From the NCBI GenBank assembly GCA_015056655.1, contig SVFV01000019.1, positions 1-64,000 on the forward strand: 64,000 nucleotides of DNA. Reading direction: 5' to 3'. Positions within the stretch are counted from its first letter, which is position 1; every line of letters starts with the position of its first letter. The notes under the pieces are model-generated. The model searched no databases and had not been told where the DNA came from. It was given only the letters and a program-made list of their open reading frames with translations. This document shows positions 39,303-48,921 of this stretch, one piece after another. A program made the translations under genes and the position numbers. The stretch is from Butyrivibrio sp. (GTDB lineage: Bacteria > Bacillota > Clostridia > Lachnospirales > Lachnospiraceae).

Positions 39303-42092
39303 CTATTGTGCAATTCCAAAATCATACTGAAGATATTCCGGAAGCACTTCCTCCATTCCTATATCATAAAGATATGTTACATTTGTTTTGCCGGTTGTCT
39401 GGTCAATTTTTTCCTGTTTCCTTTCGTTGGAAAAAACTCCAGTCCCAACATAAGTATATGGCAATCGCACACCATGCTCTTCTGCAACCTTTCTTATAAA
39501 AAGATGCGCATATTTGGATAATCGTAGCGACTGCAGATCAGATGATGATATATTATTTTCACATTCCCATTGGAATAGGTTATCCTCCAGGAATTTATCC
39601 TTATAATTCAGTCGTTCCTCCAGTGAGGCGTCCTTTTTCAGGGAAGCAAAGATTATAACCTCATCGCCATAAAAATATGTCCCCTTCTGATTATGATCCG
39701 GGTCCTTAAGCATTTTTAACTGAACCTGATCCATTCGGTAATTGTTCCACAGCACAAACTTCTCATGATTCATGTATTCCGAATCATATCTGACAAGGCC
39801 ATACTCAATTAAGTCTTCCAGATATTCTCGAAGCTGATCGTCCATAGTAACATTAAGTGCAAAGCTACTCCCATCTTGGACAATAGCCTTGTTTTTCATC
39901 ATAAATCTTATGGCATGCTCTACTTCTTCAGCTTTAAAATGGTCAATATCCTGCTCAAAGAAATCATAAATCGCTTTTTCTTCCATACCACCGTTCATAA
40001 GCATCTTTATTATTTCATACTCATGGCATCTCACTAATGGGAGCAATGACGAGGCATATTTTATAAATGCCATCTGAGAATCAGTGAACAGTGGCAGGTT
40101 TTCCTCTCCTATCCCCACAAGAAAACTATAATAACAGCATGTCTTTCTTCCACCTATTTTTGTATTAAAGAACCGCATAATATCCGGAGCACAGTCATTG
40201 TTAAGATAATCCATGTGCTTAGGATAAAACTCGCTATTACTATACTTTTTGAAGTTGTAATAATCCTGCTTTAGGTAGTTGATACCATTAAAGTTCTCAT
40301 TATCAATATACTTAATAATTTCAGTCTGACTTTCCTCGTCAAAATGAACCCTAACACCATAATCAGATAGTCCCAGAGCCTTGAAATCATCCTTTACAAG
40401 GCTCTGCATAAGCCTCTTTTCCAGAATAAAATTCTTTGCAAGACTACCCAACGCAAATGCCACCTGAACACTTCTCTTATAGCTATTACCGATAAAGTCT
40501 AAGACTGTAACATATGATTTGCCTTCATATTTTCTAAGTCCACGCCCAAGTTGCTGAATGAAAATAATTGAGCTTTCTGTTGGCCGCAGGAATAACACCA
40601 TGTTGACTCCCGGGATATCAACACCTTCATTTAAAATATCAACTGTGCATATTATCTCGAGTTCTTTGCCATCATCCTGCAGATCATCATATGCACTTTT
40701 TCTTTCTGTAACAGTGTTAAGTCCTGTAAGATATGCAGTATGGTAATACTCTCCCAGTTCTTCAGCCATCATCATGGCATGTGTCCTGTTTTTACAGAAA
40801 GCGAGTGCTTTAAGTTTTCCTTCTGGTCTGTACAGCTCTATCTTATCTCTGATGAAATCGCAGTGATCAGCCGAGGCCAACTGTGAAATGAGTTGCCTCT
40901 CCTTATCTTTGGTCAATCCATAGTCAACAAGGCTGTCTCTAATGCCATAATATCTGAACGGCACAACCAGATCATTGATTATCGCATCGCGAAGCCTAAG
41001 TTCATAAGGAACATTTGAGTCAAAAAGGTCGAAAACATCCTCATTATCCATTCGCTCCGGAGTAGCTGTCAGCCCTATAAGAAATTCCGGATCAAAATAA
41101 TCAATAATCTTCCTGTAAGAATCTGCTGTGGCATGATGGCATTCATCCAGGATAATATAGTCAAAATCATCCTTTCTAAACAGCTCCAATGATCTGCTAA
41201 GTATAATGTTTCCTGCAAATAAAAAATCCGCATCTAATTCTTTCGATGACTGACTATAAATGCCATATGTCTTCTCTGAGCCAAAAACATCCTGAAATGT
41301 TTCAAGGGATTTTTGCATTATTGAACCTTCATGAACAACATATAATAACCTTCGCGGATCAAAATTTCTTGCATCAAACGCTGCCAGAAATGTTTTCCCG
41401 GAGCCAGCCGCAGCCACTACAAGGGCTCTTTTCTTCCCCATCGTTCTGTATCTATTGAGTTCCTTTAAGGCTTTATGCTGCATATAGTTAGGACGGACAT
41501 TCTCAATTTTCTGACCATAGTCCATATCCCAACATTCAATTGCAAAATCTATTTTCTTCTTATACCTGTTAATAATCTCCCTGTCTAAGGCAAAGGTCCC
41601 TTTCCACTTATCTTCAAACTCCTTTTGCATTTCCAGGAATACTTCTGACTCAGAATTTCTTATAACAGCTAAGTCCCATTCCACATTCTTCTTAAGAGCA
41701 TACTTGGTAATATTGGATGAGCCTATAATCAACTCTGCTCTGTCATCAAATTCAAAATAATAGCCTTTGGAGTGATACCCAATTACAGAATATCCATTAT
41801 CATGAAAACTCTCAAAATCGAGATGGCATTCAAAATTATCATAGCTTTCCTGCAGCTGAAGAAAGCGGATGAGCGACTCCACATCCGTAAAATTCTGATA
41901 CGTTGAAGTTATCAGCTTGCCAACACATCCACGTTGTAATGCAGATTCAATATCTTTTATTATATAAACAAGTCCTGCTTTTTTTATAAAACTAACAGAA
42001 ATGCAAAACTTATTACAGCTCCTAAGATTATCCTTAAGACGTTCCAAAAAAGTTTGTTCTGTGTAGTTCGTTAAAAACAGATTCTGTTCCAT
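39303..42092 (-). CDS. PLD-SF2 helicase with DUF3427
   Basis: A 929-residue multi-domain enzyme. Residues 1-175 are a phospholipase-D-like nuclease domain (GYHSKGYYFEFDDRAELIIGSSN, H107-x-K109 and downstream Asn). 200-560 hold an SF2 helicase: Walker A AAAGSGKT (227-234), DECHH (316-320), LTATPER, and QQLGRGLRKYEGK as motif VI. The C-terminal third is DUF3427. Enzymes of this design occur in defence islands and are thought to process foreign DNA. Flanked by Nudix and MazG-like genes. Confidence 0.9.
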   Translation of the reverse strand: MEQNLFLTNYTEQTFLERLKDNLRSCNKFCISVSFIKKAGLVYIIKDIESALQRGCVGKLITSTYQNFTDVESLIRFLQLQESYDNFECHLDFESFHDNGYSVIGYHSKGYYFEFDDRAELIIGSSNITKYALKKNVEWDLAVIRNSESEVFLEMQKEFEDKWKGTFALDREIINRYKKKIDFAIECWDMDYGQKIENVRPNYMQHKALKELNRYRTMGKKRALVVAAAGSGKTFLAAFDARNFDPRRLLYVVHEGSIMQKSLETFQDVFGSEKTYGIYSQSSKELDADFLFAGNIILSRSLELFRKDDFDYIILDECHHATADSYRKIIDYFDPEFLIGLTATPERMDNEDVFDLFDSNVPYELRLRDAIINDLVVPFRYYGIRDSLVDYGLTKDKERQLISQLASADHCDFIRDKIELYRPEGKLKALAFCKNRTHAMMMAEELGEYYHTAYLTGLNTVTERKSAYDDLQDDGKELEIICTVDILNEGVDIPGVNMVLFLRPTESSIIFIQQLGRGLRKYEGKSYVTVLDFIGNSYKRSVQVAFALGSLAKNFILEKRLMQSLVKDDFKALGLSDYGVRVHFDEESQTEIIKYIDNENFNGINYLKQDYYNFKKYSNSEFYPKHMDYLNNDCAPDIMRFFNTKIGGRKTCCYYSFLVGIGEENLPLFTDSQMAFIKYASSLLPLVRCHEYEIIKMLMNGGMEEKAIYDFFEQDIDHFKAEEVEHAIRFMMKNKAIVQDGSSFALNVTMDDQLREYLEDLIEYGLVRYDSEYMNHEKFVLWNNYRMDQVQLKMLKDPDHNQKGTYFYGDEVIIFASLKKDASLEERLNYKDKFLEDNLFQWECENNISSSDLQSLRLSKYAHLFIRKVAEEHGVRLPYTYVGTGVFSNERKQEKIDQTTGKTNVTYLYDIGMEEVLPEYLQYDFGIAQ

Positions 42093-42095
42093 GCT

Positions 42096-42416
42096 CTATA
42101 ACTCCGTATACTTTTTACTGCTCCCGTAACTCTTTTCAACAGGATACTTCTCTGCGTTTTTCTTGATTTTAGCCATAATAGCTTCTTCGATATTTATCCC
42201 CATCTTGTCAGCCATTTGAATGCAGTAGTTCATGATATCTGCAAGTTCTTCTGTTGCAGCTTGCTTATCATAATCAGGACTCCACTGAAAGCATTCAAGA
42301 AGTTCTGCCGCTTCTATTGAAATACTTTTTGCCAAATTTTCCGGCGTATGAAACTGATCCCAGTTCCTGTCCTCAGTAAACTTTATAACTTCTCTTTTTA
42401 CGTCATTAAAATCCAT
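42096..42416 (-). CDS. MazG-like nucleotide pyrophosphohydrolase
   Basis: A 106-residue protein with the all-alpha NTP-PPase motif ENLAKSISIEAAELLECFQW, then EELADIMNYC (E-x2-E and E-x2-D metal ligands), as in RS21-C6/dCTPase-like iMazG enzymes. It removes non-canonical or excess dNTPs. Placed between the PLD-helicase and the GIY-YIG protein in one operon. Confidence 0.9.
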   Translation of the reverse strand: MDFNDVKREVIKFTEDRNWDQFHTPENLAKSISIEAAELLECFQWSPDYDKQAATEELADIMNYCIQMADKMGINIEEAIMAKIKKNAEKYPVEKSYGSSKKYTEL

Positions 42417-42422
42417 GTCCCC

Positions 42423-44072
42423 TTAAAACCTTTCCACATATTTCATAAAATGATTGCGAAGCTTATCATCACACACATAAAGATATGTCCCCATGATTCC
42501 CCTTGTCATGAGAACGTAATATATATTTCTGATGTATAGATCAAGTTCTTCGTCTGTTGCCGACTGCTTTCCTCGTTTGTCATAATATCTTGATCTGTCT
42601 ACATATATTTTGTGATGAACATCATCATATTTGATGTCCTTTCCAAGAATAACAAAGGCATAGTTAAGATCATAACCGGCGCTGGTATGAATACATCCAA
42701 CTTCATCAATTGCCCCATCACTGTTTATCCAGTTGTTAAGGCAATGATTCCACCTCTTTCTGATTCCCTCTATTTCAATATCGAAAGCAGTTTTGTCATT
42801 CTTCGTCTTCCATTCCCATGCATAACCCGCCAGCATGCGACAGAGTTCCATATCATTTTCTTTAACATATAGTTCCCTGTTAAAACTTCCAAAATCAGAA
42901 AAGATCTTGAAATCATACTCAGCAAAAGTCTTCTTGGGTACATCTATATCATGAAGAATATCATTCACATAATTTATGTATTCTTCTCCACCCTTGACGC
43001 GCATTTGCATTTTTAGGAAATGTGCCACATAAGCACCGATTCGTTCTCTCCTGCCAAGTTCCAGCTTTACCTTATCTTCAAATACTTCTATTGTTGTCCC
43101 TGAAGGCCCTGATAACTGATCTGGGTCAAAGAAAAATACCGGCGTCTTTGCAATCTTAAGAATCCAGTCGAGCTCTGTTGCATCACCTGGAAGTCCCAGC
43201 TTTTTATTATTGTTATCATAAGCCTGGTAACCCACGATGCTTCGCCTTACCTGAAGCTTCTGTGCTTCATCAACAAACAGGATATCCCATGATCCTGCCT
43301 TCACAGCTTCAGATGCGCCGATAACATCCTTTGATGCCAGGCCTTCAATCTTTTTGAAAAGACTTTTCAAAGTTGCGCGCAGCGATGTCTGCGGAATGAT
43401 AAGCCCCATCTTCATACTACGAAATGTATACTCATGAGTCCTTTCATCCTGATAGTCCCTTAGGTACTTCATAAGATAAACCGCTACGATCGTCTTTCCA
43501 GTGCCGGGACGTCCTTCCACAACTATCGGAAGCTTTTTGCCTGCACGTATTTCAAAAATAATATCATCGGCGAGTTTCTTCTGATCTTTATTCAATTCTT
43601 TAAATGGTGAATACTTGTAGAACTCGCTGTTTTTTATCTGCTCAAGAGTATGCTCAGCAAGATTGTATGACCTGAGTTCATTCCACAGTTCTTCAAAGGT
43701 ATCGTCATAATCTGGCTTTTTAAAATAATTCTTGTTAGCGATACCGTCATTTTTATTTGTGATTGTGAACTTCCGATCAGCAGAAATAAACTGTATAAGT
43801 TTCGACTCATAGTCGAAAGTAACAGACTGATTAAATCTGTCAGAATATATGAAATGTACCTGATTAAACTCACGCTTTTCATGATTGTTATAATGCTGCT
43901 TCATTCTCTCTGCAACATTAGTAGACTCGCCGATATAAACTTTATCTCCATTCTCGAGGATATAAAGCATTGGCCAGTTATTAAGATAATCAGCGTTCCC
44001 ATAATTATCACTTGGGAATCTGCGATTTGTTATGACATAAAGGTTTTCCTTTACATTTTCCGTTTTTATCAT
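42423..44072 (-). CDS. GIY-YIG nuclease fused to DUF2075 P-loop helicase-like domain
   Basis: A 549-residue protein; the ATG at 44072 has GGAG five bases upstream. The N-terminus is a GIY-YIG nuclease (PMLYILENGDKVYIGESTNVAERMKQH, about 34-60). The P-loop domain has GRPGTGKT (about 187-194) and FVDEAQKLQ as Walker B, DUF2075 as in Schlafen-like AAA proteins. A combination of nuclease and helicase-like ATPase suggests cleavage of foreign or damaged nucleic acid. It heads the operon GIY-YIG, MazG, PLD-helicase, Nudix, HNH, methyltransferase. Confidence 0.85.
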   Translation of the reverse strand: MIKTENVKENLYVITNRRFPSDNYGNADYLNNWPMLYILENGDKVYIGESTNVAERMKQHYNNHEKREFNQVHFIYSDRFNQSVTFDYESKLIQFISADRKFTITNKNDGIANKNYFKKPDYDDTFEELWNELRSYNLAEHTLEQIKNSEFYKYSPFKELNKDQKKLADDIIFEIRAGKKLPIVVEGRPGTGKTIVAVYLMKYLRDYQDERTHEYTFRSMKMGLIIPQTSLRATLKSLFKKIEGLASKDVIGASEAVKAGSWDILFVDEAQKLQVRRSIVGYQAYDNNNKKLGLPGDATELDWILKIAKTPVFFFDPDQLSGPSGTTIEVFEDKVKLELGRRERIGAYVAHFLKMQMRVKGGEEYINYVNDILHDIDVPKKTFAEYDFKIFSDFGSFNRELYVKENDMELCRMLAGYAWEWKTKNDKTAFDIEIEGIRKRWNHCLNNWINSDGAIDEVGCIHTSAGYDLNYAFVILGKDIKYDDVHHKIYVDRSRYYDKRGKQSATDEELDLYIRNIYYVLMTRGIMGTYLYVCDDKLRNHFMKYVERF

Positions 44073-44179
44073 AATTGCTCCAATCGAAAACATTTCAAAG
44101 CAACTACAATAAGTATACTACAAATTCAATTTTATATATTTATCCGTTCCTATCCTTAATAAATGTTTCAGACTTTCCC

Positions 44180-44390
44180 CCACACAAAAAAGCCTTCTCA
44201 CTTGCAATGTGCGCACTAACGCTGCAAGTGGTGCATCATGCGCCCATGATGCTCACTTGTTGAGGCACATCCCCAATCCCCTTAGCATCAGATTGAAAAT
44301 CTGACTACGCTCCTACGGAGCTAAATGAAAAAAGTCGCCAAGATGATGGCATGGATTTGGACACTGCCTTAGATGACAGTGCCCTGATTC
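44180..44390. other. Hairpin-rich intergenic region next to relaxase (candidate oriT)
   Basis: Nested inverted repeats: CTTGCA/TGCAAG across about 44202-44230; CAAGTGGTGCATCATG with CATGATGCTCACTTG (about 44225-44262); CAGATT/AATCTG at about 44288-44303; CTCC/GGAG at about 44310-44322; CACTG/CAGTG at about 44361-44383. It lies directly after the relaxase stop. Such density of stems suggests an origin of transfer or a regulatory site. Confidence 0.4.
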
Positions 44391-45788
44391 TTAACGTGTG
44401 TATTCACGTTCCTTATTTTCTTTAAGCTGACCTTCGATACCAAGCATCTGGTCGATGTCATATTTTGCTGTCTGATATAACTGCATATCTTTCTTTACTT
44501 CTTTGTATTCTGCATAAGCAGCTTTCTTTTTAGCCAGGACTTCATCATACTCTGCAGTTAGTTCTTTTACTGATGGAAGCTTTCCTTCATAATTGTTAAA
44601 AGAATCTTTGGCAGCTTTATGAGCCATGATATCTTCCTTGTGCTCTGCAAAAAACTTTTTGCTGTAACCGGACTTGCGGTAATCAGCATAGACATCTCTG
44701 GTCCTTGCATAAGTGATGATGCTTCCACGAAGCTCTGAGATTTCTTTAAGCTTTTTTTCATAAGCCTTTATGTCAGAGCTTAGTTTGCTGAAACGATCCG
44801 AAGTATCTCCTGCTCTTTTCTCCAGCTCGTTATAACTTCGAAGTCCCTGTTCCTGAAAAAACAGAATTGCCTTCATGACATTTTTTACATTGAATTTCTT
44901 CGCCCACATCTCATAGCCAGGACCTTTTCCTTTTGCAATGATGTCCTGGAGATTAAGGAGAAGGTCAAAACTGTCATCTCTGTAATAAGGAGTGCTGTTC
45001 TGTTTAAGTTCTGCACCTTTAGCAACACCCTGGGTCTTTTTTACCAGCTCATCCTGAGTATATCCTTTTCCAAGCGATCTAAATCTGATGAAGCGCTGCT
45101 GTCCATTTCCTCTGACAGAAATATGTTTTCCCCTTTTAATCTCATAGCCCTGCGCCGATAATTCTTTCAGAAAATCCTCAAAAGTCTTTGGCTTTTTTGA
45201 AAGGGCTATATCTATCGCCTCACGTAACTTGTCACGAAAGCTCGGTCCATTATCTTCATGGATGTAAGTTGTCTTACTGTGATATGGAGCCGGTGCGATA
45301 ACGGAATAACCATTTTCCATGCAGATAATGTTGGAAAGTTTTCCTAGAGCAATGCCCGATCCCCAGAAGTTTCTAAACTTCCTGCAGCAGTCAAGTGTAG
45401 TAGAGTTAAAGATCACATGATTATGGATATGCTTTTTGTCAGTATGTGTGGCAACTATGAAAGCATGATTGCCTTTTGTAAATCGCATTGCTGTTTCATA
45501 TCCGATTCTGTTTGCTTCCTTTGGAGTAATTTCCCCTGGCTTAAATGACTGTCTTATCTGATAGGCAATAACATTGTCGTTCCTTTTGAGTCCTGTTATC
45601 TGTTCGTACTCTCTTTTGGACAAATAGAATTCTTCACTGACAGTCTTGGGATCACAGGCATAGGAAGTCACATATGTTCCATTTTCGGTTTTATCAGGGT
45701 TCATTGCATAATCAGTCCTTTCGCCAATGCACTTGGCAAGGGTTCTCCCCTTATTCTCATGTAATGCTATAAGTCTTGTCGCTGCCAT
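44391..45788 (-). CDS. MOBP-type relaxase (VirD2-like)
   Basis: A 465-residue relaxase with the histidine triad in HTDKKHIHNHVIF (H115, H120, H122/124) and an N-terminal catalytic region with Tyr residues at 27 and 39. The C-terminal half is coiled (long Lys/Glu helices from about 290). It nicks oriT and leads the strand into the recipient. A strong AAGGAG precedes the ATG. MobC lies just upstream. Confidence 0.92.
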   Translation of the reverse strand: MAATRLIALHENKGRTLAKCIGERTDYAMNPDKTENGTYVTSYACDPKTVSEEFYLSKREYEQITGLKRNDNVIAYQIRQSFKPGEITPKEANRIGYETAMRFTKGNHAFIVATHTDKKHIHNHVIFNSTTLDCCRKFRNFWGSGIALGKLSNIICMENGYSVIAPAPYHSKTTYIHEDNGPSFRDKLREAIDIALSKKPKTFEDFLKELSAQGYEIKRGKHISVRGNGQQRFIRFRSLGKGYTQDELVKKTQGVAKGAELKQNSTPYYRDDSFDLLLNLQDIIAKGKGPGYEMWAKKFNVKNVMKAILFFQEQGLRSYNELEKRAGDTSDRFSKLSSDIKAYEKKLKEISELRGSIITYARTRDVYADYRKSGYSKKFFAEHKEDIMAHKAAKDSFNNYEGKLPSVKELTAEYDEVLAKKKAAYAEYKEVKKDMQLYQTAKYDIDQMLGIEGQLKENKEREYTR

Positions 45789-45845
45789 AATGCTCCTTAA
45801 GAATCACAAAATTGCGGCTACAAGATTCTCCCATAGCCGCACGTA

Positions 45846-46178
45846 TCATTTTATATTTGCCAATCGCTCCAGTATTTCTTTTATGGAAGTCCATATTCCT
45901 TCCTGCTGTGTCCTTAGCTGTTCAATATCGCAAATATAAATACTTCCTGTCTCATTTGCTTTTTTCGCATACTGATTCAGATTATTGCTGTTGATGCGCA
46001 TGAGCCTGACCACTTCCTTCACATCGGATAAGTCCAGCTTGATAATGTAGCCATCTATAGCCATCTTCTTCATATATGCGTTCAAATTTTTTACTCCTGC
46101 TGCTTCCATGCAGTCCCTGATTTTCTGTCTTTCCTCCGGAGTTACTCTGACATGAATTTCATTTCGTTCCTTCTTCAT
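45846..46178 (-). CDS. mobC: MobC-like relaxosome accessory protein
   Basis: A 110-residue protein (MKKERNEIHVRVTPEERQKI start; ATG at 46178 one base after the preceding stop). The first half is ribbon-helix-helix (RVTPEERQKIRDCMEAAGVKNLNAYMKKMAIDGYI) and the rest is the MobC helix (MRINSNNLNQYAKKANETGS). It binds oriT and helps the relaxase. Confidence 0.9.
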   Translation of the reverse strand: MKKERNEIHVRVTPEERQKIRDCMEAAGVKNLNAYMKKMAIDGYIIKLDLSDVKEVVRLMRINSNNLNQYAKKANETGSIYICDIEQLRTQQEGIWTSIKEILERLANIK

Positions 46179-46179
46179 A

Positions 46180-46785
46180 TCACAGCACCAACTCAGGCGC
46201 CAAACAACGATGCGGTCTTTCATCAGCATCCGGTTTGCAATCGCGGAGCTGTTTCAAAAGAGAAACCTTCTCCGCTTTCTCTGCAACCTTCTCATGATGC
46301 TCTCTGATTTCCTCTTCATCGGGAATTCCATTACAGTTATCATCCCTAAATTTGTCAGCCCCCTCATCAACCTTAACATTGTTAATGATGCCATCAAGAT
46401 TGTTGTCGTTCTGCTCGATCTGGTCTTCCAAGCCTCTTCTCACATTTCCAAGAGTGTTAGGATCAAGCTCCTGTGGAAGTTTCATTCCAAACTCGGCTCT
46501 TACCTTATACTCGATAAGAGAAAAAACATATGCAGGCATGGTACGGACATCCCTTTCCCAATCCTGCATCGTCCTATATGGAATACCAAGATAATCAGAA
46601 AACTCATTTCTGCTCATACCAGTGGACTCACGGAGCTGAATAAATCTCTCCCCCTGAGTCATGTCGTTAGTGATCATCGGCATTACATTTGAATCTGCAG
46701 ACAGCTCCATGTGCTGAGGCGCTACCGGAACTACTCCATTAACATCATCCCATTTTTCTATTGGTGTTCCTGTTCTTCTTTCCAT
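46180..46785 (-). CDS. HTH-domain protein of the conjugation block
   Basis: A 201-residue protein from the ATG at 46785 (AGGGAG ten bases upstream), with an XRE helix-turn-helix (LRESTGMSRNEFSDYLGIPYRTMQDWERDVRTMP) in the first half and a long acidic-polar C-terminal part (DDNCNGIPDEEEI is EF-hand-like in look). It probably regulates the relaxase operon. Ends one base before mobC. Confidence 0.7.
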   Translation of the reverse strand: MERRTGTPIEKWDDVNGVVPVAPQHMELSADSNVMPMITNDMTQGERFIQLRESTGMSRNEFSDYLGIPYRTMQDWERDVRTMPAYVFSLIEYKVRAEFGMKLPQELDPNTLGNVRRGLEDQIEQNDNNLDGIINNVKVDEGADKFRDDNCNGIPDEEEIREHHEKVAEKAEKVSLLKQLRDCKPDADERPHRCLAPELVL

Positions 46786-46792
46786 AACAGTT

Positions 46793-47227
46793 TCACTCCC
46801 TTCTGAATTTCCTTTCAGGAAATCGGATCTCGTACTGCACCCTGCCTTCATCATCGTATGTGATATCAACATAGCAGTTGAAAGTCTTACCAGTCTTGCG
46901 GGACTTACAGCCCATGAGCTTAACTGTTCCACAGTTGAGAAATTCCTCTGCTATATCTTTTGTCATTTCCTTACCAATAGCCTGGAAAAACTTGTTGTCT
47001 TTCCAAATGGCAAAGCTACAGTCCATGTTGTCACAAAAATATGCCATATCTTTTTCTACTACTTTTGTTCCGCAGCAAGGGCAAACGCCAATACTATCAT
47101 TTGCAGAATCTTCCTTTGCCTGCCTTGCAACAGCTCTCATTCGATTCTCTTCATCACTGAGGAATGGGATGTCACCATCATAGTCATCCGCGCTGATCCA
47201 GCCATCATCTTCATTTATTGTTCCCAT
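46793..47227 (-). CDS. Zinc-finger protein (topoisomerase C4-type)
   Basis: About 144 residues from the ATG at 47227 (AGGAGG ten bases upstream). A four-cysteine cluster in CPCCGTKVVEKDMAYFCDNMDC, then FAIWKDNKFFQAIGKEM, is typical of the topoisomerase-IA C-terminal zinc fingers found as separate proteins in Firmicute conjugative elements. Probably ssDNA binding. Function inferred only from family. Confidence 0.72.
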   Translation of the reverse strand: MGTINEDDGWISADDYDGDIPFLSDEENRMRAVARQAKEDSANDSIGVCPCCGTKVVEKDMAYFCDNMDCSFAIWKDNKFFQAIGKEMTKDIAEEFLNCGTVKLMGCKSRKTGKTFNCYVDITYDDEGRVQYEIRFPERKFRRE

Positions 47228-47232
47228 GACGT

Positions 47233-47562
47233 TCACTCCTCCTCATTATCATCAAAAGAATCTTCAAAGTTATCAGGGATTAATTCACATTCGTCCTTAT
47301 ACTCGTATCTGTATTCGTTGATAAGAATTTCCGCCATGTTCTTCATGGACTCTGTCAGATCTTTTGATGTTTCAAAAAGCTCTCTTGTCTCGCCAAAAAT
47401 GCTTACTTCTTTTTCTGCAAGATCAAGCGACCTCTTCATTGTCTGTGCCATATCTTTGATAAGATGTGCAATGTCTGCACCACTCTTCACTGCCTTTAAC
47501 AGTTTTCTGTTTTCCTCATGAAGTTCTATATTGATCTCAATTATGTCCTGCTTCTTTGCCAT
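47233..47562 (-). CDS. Helical hypothetical protein of the conjugation block
   Basis: A 109-residue, almost entirely alpha-helical acidic protein (IEINIELHEENRKLLKAVKSGADIAHLIK, then repeated helices with KDLTESMKNM). Probable coiled coil. It overlaps or abuts the genes on both sides. I do not recognise the family. Confidence 0.6.
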   Translation of the reverse strand: MAKKQDIIEINIELHEENRKLLKAVKSGADIAHLIKDMAQTMKRSLDLAEKEVSIFGETRELFETSKDLTESMKNMAEILINEYRYEYKDECELIPDNFEDSFDDNEEE

Positions 47563-48797
47563 TAAATTGCCACCCCCTTTTCATTGACTGCACCCCCTGC
47601 AGCCTTTTCCCTGCTTAGTTTTTCCTTCTCAATCTTGAGCTTGTCTAAAAGAGATGGTCTCTTTCCGCCAGCTCCATCAGGAAGGATCCTTACTGTACCA
47701 AGAATCTTTCTGCCAACATCTGCGACTGTCGCAGGCTTATCAGCGACAACTTCATCTGTATTCCTAAGCGGCCAGTCATCATCTGACTTATTCTTTTCAA
47801 CAGCTTCTTTGGAATTTTCACCAGCCTGTTTTTCTTCTGCTCTCTGCTCCTTAGCTATTTTTTCAAGCTCTGCTTCCTGTTCCGGACTCATCTCCTGGGA
47901 CTTTTCCTTATCAATCATCATGTCTTCCACTGACCTGATGATCATTGCCGATGTGGACCTTATGGTATTAAGAGCAGCCTTCAGTTCCTTCATGGATTCA
48001 TCCGTGGTGTATGACGCTAGATAAGGAAAAGAATAAGCCCCGGTATCATAGCCAAAGAAATTCAGGACTACTGCTGCAGTTCCCTCAGCCTCAATCTCTT
48101 TTCTGTTCTTGCTGATATCTTTTGACGCATCAGCATGCAGCTTTGCATGAACCACTTCATGAAGGCATGTCTTAAGAGTCTGTAATTCGCTCATGTCCTT
48201 CTGGATAGCAATTCTCTTTTCCGCCACATGGTAATATCCCTTGGCACCGGATTTAATGTCTTCATAACCAATTGGAACAGGACTTACTTCTCTTATGACA
48301 CTCATGAGAAGGGAAAACTTATTAACATCCCCCTTAAGTTCATCAATGCCAAGCTTTGGAAGCTCCTTGCCTTCGGTCTGCGAAACGTCAAATGTACTTT
48401 CAGCCTTAAAGCCCATGAGATTTAGTTCCTGTTTCACCTTCACAGGCTCACCATCTTTATCAAGGACTACTTTCCCATTGGCATCAAGCTTGTCTACTTC
48501 CTTTTCGATGGTATATGGCGCAGGAGCTATGACCTTGATTCCTTTTTCACCTTTCTTCACATAACGCCCCATCTTCTTCCACGCACCATAGCTCTGACAT
48601 AATGTCGCATCCGGCTTCTGCATGGAAATCAGAATGCAGTTGTTCAAAGAGTAATGCGGAAACTTTGCCATTGTCGCAAGAAGAGTCTTAAACTCTGCAC
48701 TGCTCCTTACAGACTTAACACCAACTTCAAGCTGGTCTGTCAGCTCTTTAAGCCTGTCCTCACGACTTTTGAAATTCATGTTTTCTGTATCAGCCAT
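47562..48797 (-). CDS. ArdC-like antirestriction/ssDNA-binding protein
   Basis: A 411-residue protein with the ArdC N-terminal domain (ELTDQLEVGVKSV... YSLNNCILISMQKPDATLCQSYGAWKKMGRYVKKGEKG, about 17-90) and a zincin-type metalloprotease motif HEVVHAKLH at 213-221. In ArdC-type proteins the N-terminus binds ssDNA and protects the entering strand; the zincin part is of unknown target. Typical for plasmid transfer leading regions. A polar tail (290-411) is disordered. Confidence 0.85.
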   Translation of the reverse strand: MADTENMNFKSREDRLKELTDQLEVGVKSVRSSAEFKTLLATMAKFPHYSLNNCILISMQKPDATLCQSYGAWKKMGRYVKKGEKGIKVIAPAPYTIEKEVDKLDANGKVVLDKDGEPVKVKQELNLMGFKAESTFDVSQTEGKELPKLGIDELKGDVNKFSLLMSVIREVSPVPIGYEDIKSGAKGYYHVAEKRIAIQKDMSELQTLKTCLHEVVHAKLHADASKDISKNRKEIEAEGTAAVVLNFFGYDTGAYSFPYLASYTTDESMKELKAALNTIRSTSAMIIRSVEDMMIDKEKSQEMSPEQEAELEKIAKEQRAEEKQAGENSKEAVEKNKSDDDWPLRNTDEVVADKPATVADVGRKILGTVRILPDGAGGKRPSLLDKLKIEKEKLSREKAAGGAVNEKGVAI

Positions 48798-48807
48798 TCA
48801 GATCACC

Positions 48808-48921
48808 TCACTTTGTTTTCTTTGGTGCCTTAACTGAAGAAGGAGCCTGCTGAGCAGACTCCTCCTTTGCAGCTTTCTTAGCTGCCTGTGCATATGAAAT
48901 GTATCTTGATTTACGAGCCAT
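48808..48921 (-). CDS. Very small basic protein of the conjugation block
   Basis: A 37-residue protein beginning MARKSRYISYAQAAKKAA, Lys/Ala-rich. Its ATG overlaps the stop of the DUF4366 gene (TGATG), GGGGGATG precedes it, and the ArdC-like gene follows by ten bases with AGGTGA. The tight spacing supports it as real. A DNA- or RNA-binding role is only a guess from its charge. Confidence 0.65.
   Translation of the reverse strand: MARKSRYISYAQAAKKAAKEESAQQAPSSVKAPKKTK

Noticed and set aside
44180..44390. CRISPR-like repeats
   Set aside because: The elements are inverted and not direct, with no regular spacers and no cas genes.
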